Assembly (NCBI GenBank): GCA_044507775.1
Contig: JBIQIY010000002.1
Coordinates: 186,001 to 250,000, forward strand
Reading direction: 5' to 3'
Origin: Chryseosolibacter sp044507775
GTDB lineage: Bacteria; Bacteroidota; Bacteroidia; Cytophagales; Cyclobacteriaceae
DNA: 64,000 nt
A program made the position numbers and the translations under genes. Positions 34,735 to 41,900 of the stretch are shown piece after piece. The notes beneath the pieces are model-generated. The model did no database searches, was not told where the DNA came from, and saw nothing but the letters and a program-made list of their open reading frames with translations. The stretch's first letter is position 1; every line of letters begins with the position of its first letter.

Positions 34735-35155
34735 TTTCTTTGGCAAATTATCTCAATATAAAACAAATTTGAGAGAGTTGCCTTTGCTGTACGCGCAAGA
34801 AAGAAAGGTACTACTTGTTACGGGATGAACCCGGCAACGACCAAGGGAGAAGAGGAGCCACCGTTTACTGACCGGTTCGTCAACCCGGTCAAAAAACGAC
34901 CGGCCTGCTAGAATTTGTTATCGTGTTTATTTTTGCTCACCATCTTGTTAGGAAAGACCCAGGGAGAGATAATGGCCAGAACAAAAAGAAAAATAACAAC
35001 AAAAAAAGGCCACCAGGCTGATACGTCCATAATTCTAGTATTTATTGCGGGGGTAAAAATAGCCCGCCAGAGTTATTTTTAATAGAAAGAATAAGAAAAT
35101 GTTTTTAAGTTGACCCCATTGATTAACAGGCACTTAATTTTTAGTTTCAGCATTC
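34735..35155. other. Intergenic stretch holding a small ORF and alternating hairpin half-sites
   Basis: The 421 bases between the protease and DUF2911 genes hold one short membrane ORF on the minus strand (34908-35030). GACCGG, CCGGTC and GACCGG occur at 34870, 34885 and 34898, so the middle copy can pair with either neighbour. The rest (35031-35155) is AT-rich with no full promoter match. Confidence 0.6.
34908..35030 (-). CDS. Small single-pass membrane protein (40 residues)
   Basis: A complete ORF runs from ATG 35030 to TAG 34908. The product begins MDVSAWWPFFVVIFLFVLAI and ends VSKNKHDNKF. It has one strong transmembrane helix (residues 6-25) and a short basic tail, in the manner of small accessory subunits such as KdpF or CcoS, though no such operon is adjacent. 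The hydrophobic run bounded by charged ends argues against chance, but no homologue can be named. Confidence 0.5.
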   Translation of the reverse strand: MDVSAWWPFFVVIFLFVLAIISPWVFPNKMVSKNKHDNKF

Positions 35156-35710
35156 ATGAGGAAGTTTTTCATTTTTAGCCTGATCGGAATAGCGGTTATC
35201 GCCGCAATTGTCGCTTTTATCGGCTTTATGCAGCTGAAAAACACCAAGTCCTTCAGTCCGGAGGAAGAGGTCGTCTTCGAAAAGGGTGATCTGCACATCA
35301 AAATCTTTTACAACCGCCCATCCAAAAAGGGGCGGGAGATTTTTGGCGGACTCGTTCCATATGACCAGGTGTGGCGCACCGGCGCGAATGAAGCTACCAC
35401 GTTCGAAACCAACCGTGACCTCAAGATCGAGGGACAAACACTGAAAGCCGGAAAATATTCGATATGGACGATCCCCCGCGAGAATATCTGGACGATCATT
35501 TTCAACTCCGAGCACGGGCAGTGGGGCATTAATTCCAAAGGCGAGCCCAATCGCAATCCGGAGTTGGATGTTCTGAAAGTCGATGTCCGCGCCGTTCAGC
35601 AGGAGCAGGTCTTCGAACAATTTACCATCACCTTCGACGAGAGTGGCGAAGATGTGGAAATGGTTTTGATCTGGGACAAAACGGTTGTCTCTCTTCCCTT
35701 TACATACTGA
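35156..35710 (+). CDS. DUF2911 domain protein
   Basis: The 184-residue protein has an N-terminal transmembrane or signal-anchor segment (FIFSLIGIAVIAAIVAFIGFM) and a DUF2911 domain with the motifs VWRTGANEATTFETN, GQTLKAGKYSIWTIP and WTIIFNSEHGQWGIN. The domain is a beta-sandwich found almost only in Bacteroidota; its function is unknown. It overlaps the end of the convergent propeller/OmpA gene by 11 bases. Confidence 0.9.
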   Translation: MRKFFIFSLIGIAVIAAIVAFIGFMQLKNTKSFSPEEEVVFEKGDLHIKIFYNRPSKKGREIFGGLVPYDQVWRTGANEATTFETNRDLKIEGQTLKAGKYSIWTIPRENIWTIIFNSEHGQWGINSKGEPNRNPELDVLKVDVRAVQQEQVFEQFTITFDESGEDVEMVLIWDKTVVSLPFTY

Positions 35711-37301
35711 ATATTCGCACCTTAACCTGCGTCTTCCTGGTGCCTGGCAGAGTTGCCGGCAACGCATTGGCTATCCATGACAGGTTTTCTTCCTTCGCAC
35801 CTTTCGACACCAGGTAGCTGACAACGGATTGTGCTTGCTGCACCGTGCGGTCGTTGTGGTAAACGATTGCCAGCGAAAATGTATCGCGCTCATACAGTTG
35901 ACCCAACGTGTCGATGTCGATGTACTTCCACGCTACGGTATCCATATAGGCCTCCGTCAGGTCCGGGTTTGATTGAAGGGAATCTTCTTCATATCCTTCG
36001 AGAAGCACCTCCACTTCGAACCTGAGTCCCGGATTACTTGTGACTACGCGCGCAAACCGCTGGAGTTCCCGCTCCGATCTCTCAAGATCAATCGCATTCG
36101 AGTGTTCCTGGAAAGCGACGTGGTCCAATGACAGCTCATCGCCCGGCATCAGCGGTTTTAATACAGCGCGTACCTTCTCGACCTGGGGAATGGGATCCCG
36201 GGTGAGATCCAGCATGCGGGAAAAGTAAGTTTTGTCTCCGTGTTCAGGGTCGACCGAGAGTTCATACCGGCTGCCTTCCATCGCATAAACGAGGAACGAC
36301 CCATCGCTGTTAGGCCGGCCGTTGTAAACGCGCTCCCCGGTCGTTGCGTTAACGAGCGAAATATATCCTGCCACGGGTTTGCCTTCGCTGTCGACTACCA
36401 TTCCATCGATCTTCATCATCCCCTTCGGGCGCAAGTCATCCGGTATCAGGTATTCGACGATCTCATTCTTGCGTGCTCCCGGTGAATCCCGTACCAGGTA
36501 CCGCCCCAATCCGGTGACGCTGACGTACTGGTCATCTTTTTCAGTGTTCACAAAATCCAGTGGACGCGGGTCACTCCACACACCGCCTGTAAGCTTTGTC
36601 ACATACAAGTCCATGCCACGGCCCGGGCGAATTTTGTCGGATGAAAATATCAGCGTCTCTCCGTCCGCCATGATCCGCGGAGTCTGCGAGTTTCCTGTAT
36701 TGATGTGCGGAGGCAATTCCACCGGTTCGCCCCATTGGCCGTTTGATTTCTTCTCCACCCTGAAGAGCTTGCACAGGTCAGCTTTATTCTGATCCATCTT
36801 TTCGCAGCGCATGAAGTAAAGCACTCTGCCGTCTGCCGAGAGAGAGGGGCACGCTTCATGCAGCCGCGAATTGATCGGTGCGCCGAGGTTGACGGGATTG
36901 GTCCATACGGATCGCCTCCAGTCGCTGGACCAGATATCGAATCCTCCAACACCGGGCGACTTCATCGTGCTGTACAGCAGGGTACTCCCATCCGCGCTCA
37001 GGCCATAGCCGCGCAGAAAATTCAGTCGTGTATAAATGGTCTTGGGGAAAACTCGCGGTTCACTCCAGTCGGCGCTTTCGCGGAAGCTGAAAAAGGGCGT
37101 CAGCGCGTTGTCTTCAGCGTTGTCGGAGAGGAAGACGATTGCGTTCGCGTCCGCGCTGATGTAAGGGGCGAATGTATTCAACGACGGATGATTGATGACC
37201 GTCGACATTTTCCGCACCTTAGCCTGTCCGTGCGACTGTTGAGCCGTTAGAAGTGCGATGGAAACGCAGACGCCGAGGATGTGTTTCAATCTGATTTTCA
37301 T
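35700..37301 (-). CDS. PD40 propeller / carboxypeptidase-regulatory / OmpA-like exported protein
   Basis: The 533-residue protein has a signal peptide ending about HGQA. A beta-propeller of PD40 repeats follows (SADANAIVFLSD, SADGSTLLYSTMKSPGVGGFDIW, ADGETLIFSSDKIRPGRGMDLY), then a carboxypeptidase regulatory-like domain (MMKIDGMVVDSEGKPVAGYI) and a C-terminal OmpA-like domain. The same three modules in order are found in PorE of the type IX secretion system, but the TPR part of PorE is missing. The conserved Arg of the OmpA peptidoglycan site appears replaced by Gln (VQQAQSVVSYL), so cell-wall binding is doubtful. Confidence 0.8.
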   Translation of the reverse strand: MKIRLKHILGVCVSIALLTAQQSHGQAKVRKMSTVINHPSLNTFAPYISADANAIVFLSDNAEDNALTPFFSFRESADWSEPRVFPKTIYTRLNFLRGYGLSADGSTLLYSTMKSPGVGGFDIWSSDWRRSVWTNPVNLGAPINSRLHEACPSLSADGRVLYFMRCEKMDQNKADLCKLFRVEKKSNGQWGEPVELPPHINTGNSQTPRIMADGETLIFSSDKIRPGRGMDLYVTKLTGGVWSDPRPLDFVNTEKDDQYVSVTGLGRYLVRDSPGARKNEIVEYLIPDDLRPKGMMKIDGMVVDSEGKPVAGYISLVNATTGERVYNGRPNSDGSFLVYAMEGSRYELSVDPEHGDKTYFSRMLDLTRDPIPQVEKVRAVLKPLMPGDELSLDHVAFQEHSNAIDLERSERELQRFARVVTSNPGLRFEVEVLLEGYEEDSLQSNPDLTEAYMDTVAWKYIDIDTLGQLYERDTFSLAIVYHNDRTVQQAQSVVSYLVSKGAKEENLSWIANALPATLPGTRKTQVKVRIFSM

Positions 37302-37528
37302 GATCGTGTAGGGTTAAACACCGCCAGATAAGAACCGGCGTCGGGAATCATTAATACCGGATAGACGAGGGTGGTAAATGTCCATACAGGGAATAGCTGA
37401 GATCAAAAATAGCCATAATTAGAACACCTTCTAAGCGAAAATATTTTCCATTCGATCAAATGGTTTTCCGATCCGGGAGTGGATGTTTGCCCATGGAATT
37501 GTAACTTCGCTTCCTTAACCCGGACGAA

Positions 37529-38269
37529 ATGATTCAGGTGATTCCATCCATCGCCATACGCAAAGGGAATGTGGTGAAAATGCGCAAAGGTGATCAGGCT
37601 AGCGAAAAAGCGTACGATGAAAATCCGCTCGACCTGGCGAAGCGTTTCGAGGACCATGGCATCGAAGTGGTCCACCTCGTCGACCTCGACGGCGCGGAGA
37701 AAGGAAGCCCTGTCAACTGGCACGTGCTCGAAGCGGTTGCCGGCCACACGGAGCTCAAGGTGGATTTCACGGGTGGGATCTCCACCGATGGCGATATCAG
37801 CAAGGCCTATGAATATGGGGCCGATTATATCACCGCTGCCAGCATCGCCGTAACTGATCCGGAGCTGTTCGCTTCCTGGATCATCTCCTATGGGCGTGAG
37901 AAGATGACCCTCGGCGCCGACGTCATCAACAAGGACAGCAAGGAACTCTTGTTTCGCGGGTGGCAGCGCAAGGCGCAATTGACTTTGTTCGAACACCTCG
38001 AATACTTCTACACGCGCGGATTGAAATATGTCAAGTCAACGGACGTATCGCGCGATGGTGTGTTGGAGGGCCCGGCATTTGATTTCTACCAGCAGATCAT
38101 CGAAGCGTTTCCCGAACTGTGTATCCTCGCAAGTGGCGGCGTGCGCGGCGTGGATGACATCAAGCGGCTTAATGACATTGGTTTGTTTGCCGTAATTTTT
38201 GGGAAGGCGTATTACGAGGGCGTGTTGGATTTGAAAGATCTGGAACAGTTTCTGGTGAGGACGCATTGA
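37529..38269 (+). CDS. HisA-like TIM-barrel protein lacking the catalytic N-terminal Asp
   Basis: The 246-residue protein aligns along its length with HisA, the phosphoribosylformimino-AICAR-phosphate isomerase of histidine synthesis. Conserved parts include VVHLVDLDGA, STDVSRDGVLEGP, ASGGVRG and FGKAYYEG. Yet the first strand reads VIPSIAIRKG, where HisA has IPAIDL: the proton-transferring Asp8 is Ala9. Asp131 (LGADV), equivalent to the second catalytic Asp, is kept; GGGIR of strand 3 is GGIST. It stands alone, with no other his gene near. Either it is a paralogue with another role or an inactive one. Confidence 0.8.
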   Translation: MIQVIPSIAIRKGNVVKMRKGDQASEKAYDENPLDLAKRFEDHGIEVVHLVDLDGAEKGSPVNWHVLEAVAGHTELKVDFTGGISTDGDISKAYEYGADYITAASIAVTDPELFASWIISYGREKMTLGADVINKDSKELLFRGWQRKAQLTLFEHLEYFYTRGLKYVKSTDVSRDGVLEGPAFDFYQQIIEAFPELCILASGGVRGVDDIKRLNDIGLFAVIFGKAYYEGVLDLKDLEQFLVRTH

Positions 38270-38574
38270 GGTTAGACGCGAAGACACCAAGACACGAAGC
38301 CACGGAGGCACGAAGGGATTTTTTTTGCCACTAAGGGCGCGAAGACACAAAGAGTGACCCACTTACCTTCGTTAACCGCCTGTTCTAAGTCTCCCAGGTA
38401 ATCGGTATCTTCTTCTTAATGTGAAGCAAGTACATCAGAAAGGTAAATGGATCAAAATCTTCCGATACTCCTGCGCTGGCAGCTCCAATCCATGTGTGCG
38501 TATTATCATGCCTAGTAGCGACCTCATGAGCGGGAACAAAACCGCTCAGGACTAACCCGCCGACTTGAACTCCA
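38270..38574. other. Intergenic stretch with repeats and an ORF remnant
   Basis: These 305 bases lie between the HisA-like gene and the RHS-linked membrane protein. The first 80 carry degenerate GAAG-CAC repeats; the rest holds a 64-codon open fragment on the minus strand without a start codon. It looks like a recombination-scarred border of the RHS region. Confidence 0.6.
38277..38354 (+). repeat. Degenerate CACGAAG-type intergenic repeat, left border of RHS region
   Basis: The stretch has imperfect copies of a CACGAAG/CACCAAG unit (GCGAAGACACCAAGACACG, then GCCACGGAGGCACGAAG at 38299-38315, then GCCACTAAGGGCGCGAAGAC). A similar unit in the opposite orientation lies at 49434-49450. Confidence 0.65.
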
Positions 38575-38579
38575 TTATG
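38385..38579 (-). pseudogene. ORF remnant after the putative immunity gene
   Basis: Open on the minus strand for 64 codons after an in-frame TGA at 38582-38580, ending at TAG. It reads NGVQVGGLVLSGFVPAHEVA, then RHDNTHTWIGAASAG and FDPFTFLMYLLHIKKK. No ATG or GTG start exists near its beginning, so it looks like the C-terminal end of a broken gene. The product is not recognised. It begins at the stop of the immunity-like gene, as an alternate or displaced toxin tail might. Confidence 0.35.
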
Positions 38580-38964
38580 TCATACACTCGGCAGAAAGAC
38601 AAATTCCAACCAGGCTAAAAATTCCACACAGCACAAAAAGTCCGAAAAAAATTATCATTCTTTTTTTCTTGCTTACTCCTTTCAAAAAATAATAATCCGC
38701 ATATTGCCTTTGAAAAATTTTCTCCGATAACAAGAAGTGATTCATAATAAGAATGAGAACAACACCGGCGATAATTGCATAGACCAAAAGAAATTCGAAC
38801 CCTACCGCGGAAATTGAAAACGAAATGCTACTCAAAATAAAAATCTTAAGCAACGTCATGTAGTATATTGCATTTTGCCTTGGAATTGATTTTTCTCCAA
38901 TGTCAAAGCTTGTCCAATAGGCGTTAAAAAAGGCGTAATAGTAGTAATAACGTATTATTCGCAT
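38575..38964 (-). CDS. Putative immunity membrane protein for the RHS toxin
   Basis: The 129-residue protein has roughly three to four transmembrane segments (including FILSSISFSISAVGFEFLLV, IIAGVVLILIMNHFLL and IIFFGLFVLCGIFSLVGICL). It starts 5 bases after the stop of the 1,942-residue RHS gene on the same strand and is clearly more AT-rich than the flanking core genes. No family is recognised. A small gene directly after an RHS gene with a variable tail usually encodes the cognate immunity protein; a membrane immunity protein suits a membrane-acting toxin. Confidence 0.6.
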   Translation of the reverse strand: MRIIRYYYYYAFFNAYWTSFDIGEKSIPRQNAIYYMTLLKIFILSSISFSISAVGFEFLLVYAIIAGVVLILIMNHFLLSEKIFQRQYADYYFLKGVSKKKRMIIFFGLFVLCGIFSLVGICLSAECMT

Positions 38965-38969
38965 GGCGC

Positions 38970-41900
38970 TTAGTCCTTATTTGCCATCTCATAAATTCCA
39001 TAGGCGAATCGACCTAAGAAGTAGGCACCTGCAATCGGTGCACCCCATCCCGTCAATCCCACACCTGCCATTACCGCGTCAGCCGCGACCCATCCTAATT
39101 TACCCATTCTTTCCTCTGGCTTGGAGTTGGCTACGTCTAACAGCCCTATTACAGTACCGACACCAATCATTCTCCTAGCGCCGAGCTTGATGCCGTCAAT
39201 CATATTAGCATTCTTTATGATAGCCCTCACCAATGTCGCCTGTCGAGCCATCCGATAACTCTTATTAAAGTTTCGAATACTCTGCCACTCTTTAAGATAA
39301 CCCATCGTATTATTAGCAATTTGGCCGGCTCGAACTTCTTCATAAACGCCCACTGCGTAGGATGCAGTGGACAAGAATGCCAAGGAAAGATCCCATCCCA
39401 GGCCACCTTGTTGCATTTCACCCCGCTGAACTACCCCACCAAAAGGATCTACCGTTTTATCCGAGTAAGGTAAATAAAATATTCCGGACGCATCCACTTG
39501 ATAGTATGCCCCTGTGGGTTCATATACCACAAGATTTCTGTTGCTCCCTGAAATCTGATCGAACCCGACTCCATTCTTGATCGATTGATACACAAAATTG
39601 CTTCCTTGACGACCGCCGTACGCAGTATAACCCCAGGACTCGTGTTGGTCATTATAGCCAGCGCCCGATTTGTATGCTTCATCCTGCGAGTCATAATAAT
39701 GCGTTCCGCCATCACTGCTCCAGTTACCACCATTCGGTGATCCATACAGGTCGCCTATTATTGCATCGATCTCAGCCGCTGACATTAGTCCCAAGGGATC
39801 GTTTAACAATATTGGGTTGCAGTTGGCATATTGATATGGCGACATATTGTGTGTCATGTTTGCCAGTGGATCCACCTGTATAAATCGTCCTAGCGCCGGA
39901 TCATAGGATCGGAACATCGTTTCATACAAGCCACTGCTACTGTTGAGTTCAGTACCCGCATTGAACAAAAAACGATTGGAATTATTATCTCTCGTCCAGC
40001 TATTGCTCGTCTGCAGACCGAATGGATAATACTCGTTGTACTGTATGACGTTTGTCGGCGTATGCGTAAAGGTCACATCATCGAAATACACTTTCAGAGG
40101 ACTGTTGTTGGATACATATATGAATACGTAGCCTTCCTCATCGATGCTGTACTCTTGTATCAGTTCGTCATGTGGAACATCCGGCGACACTCCAACTTGC
40201 TTCGCACTGGCATTGATCTGTGTCCAGGCCGCATCGAGAAAATCGAAGTTCTTGTCAAAAATAACAATATTGACAAACGCCAGGGGGGCTGCCTCGTCAT
40301 CCTGGATCCCTTCATCAACAAATCCACCCCACGTATCCAGCGCGTGCGATGGTGTACCGGTTTCACCTGCCGCCGGAGCCGGAAGTGAAAACGCCTGAAG
40401 CAAGGCCGTCGCAAATCCCTGAGCGTTTCCGGGGCCGGGCACATCCTCATATTTTGCGTATGCCTGTATTTTCACCTTGTCTCCCGGGTAAACCTTAAAG
40501 CTTTTGGCGATTCCTACCTGAGAACTATATCCCCCATTGAGCAACTGTGAATGCGTACCACCCGGCGTCTGGTTGAAAAGGGGCAAATCGCTTAGGTTGC
40601 CTCCGGAGGGATAATTCTCGAGGTCGCCTGGATCGCTTTCAAAGCCTGTTGTGGGTGTCTCAACGGACGGCGTTGCAGAGCTAAACACAACCCGTGTATT
40701 CCCCTGGTGGTCGGCAATAGCGTATTGATATTCAAAATTGCTTCCGTTTTTCACGACCCTGCCCTCAGGTGAACCAAAGAAACGAAGTTCGCCATTTTCA
40801 TAAACAAAACCGCCAACATAGTCGGTTATGACCGGCGTTGAGTTTCCCGGTGCGTAGTGCTTCATCGTGAGCTTGACTCCCATGGCGTCATAGCTGTACG
40901 TGATAACAGTACCGTCCGCGAACTTGATCCGCCTGACCTTGCCAAGAAAATTATAGTGAATGCTGTCGATGCCCTTGTTTTTGTCGGAGGTCAGACTTCC
41001 GTTCAAGTCGTACGTATAATCGGAGTCTGTGCCGCTGCCTCCATTATTGAATCCGCCTTCAGAACCATCGTCCACCACCTTCTCAAGGCGATCACCAAAT
41101 GAGTTGTTATAGGTATACGTGAGATCATCAATCGTCTGACTTGCATAGGAGGCCACAACGCCCGAGAGCTGGTGCTTGCGCTGGTTGCGTTGCAGCGAAG
41201 TTATGTTTCCATTATGGTCGTAAGCCATGCTCTCGTTCTGGTTGCCCACTTCTTTTTCCCATGCAACCTCTGAATGCATCTGATAAGCAGCTTCTTTAAG
41301 TTTCCCGGATTTATCATAGCTAAAGACGTAACTCTTTTCGTCTTCGACCCCTAGGGTGGCGCCGGGTCCTTGCCACCTGACGGCTGAGATATTGCCATTG
41401 TAACGGGGGGTATTGCCCAACCCCGTTTCAATGTCGTCATAATGCAACTCCATTCCAAAGTAGTCATGGAAGTCATCATCTTCGGAGGTGGTCAGTTCGG
41501 CGCTATTAATGGAAGCCAGCTGTCCCAGGATCGTATATCGAAAATCAACTGATTGTAAAAACTCCTCACCGGCTACCTGATGCAACCTCTTGTCGACGAG
41601 TTGTCCAAGTTCATTGTACTCGTATTGCACAACAATCTGGTCTGTTGGCTGGTTGTTGTTGTTCTGAGATATCTGCTCCAACCGCCCTTTGTCATCATAG
41701 AAGAAAGTATTGACCACCGACATAACCTTCCCGGCGCCAGCGTCATGGTAGATTTTTGTGACTTTGAGTTTGCCCTCAAAGTCATACACAAAGGTGCTCA
41801 AATTGTCGATCGCGGCGCTGAGATGATTGTTGCTTCGCACCTGGATCGGCCTATAGTACTTATCGTAAAAGACGTATTGATACAACCACGTGGAGGTGCC

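Noticed and set aside
35147..35767. 206-codon minus-strand ORF across the DUF2911 gene
   Set aside because: DUF2911 motifs are clear on the plus strand, and the antisense product has no recognisable feature.
37403..37996. 197-codon minus-strand ORF over the HisA-like gene
   Set aside because: It is a shadow of the TIM-barrel gene.
38277..38354. CRISPR-like repeats
   Set aside because: The units are short, degenerate and lack regular unique spacers. No cas genes are near.
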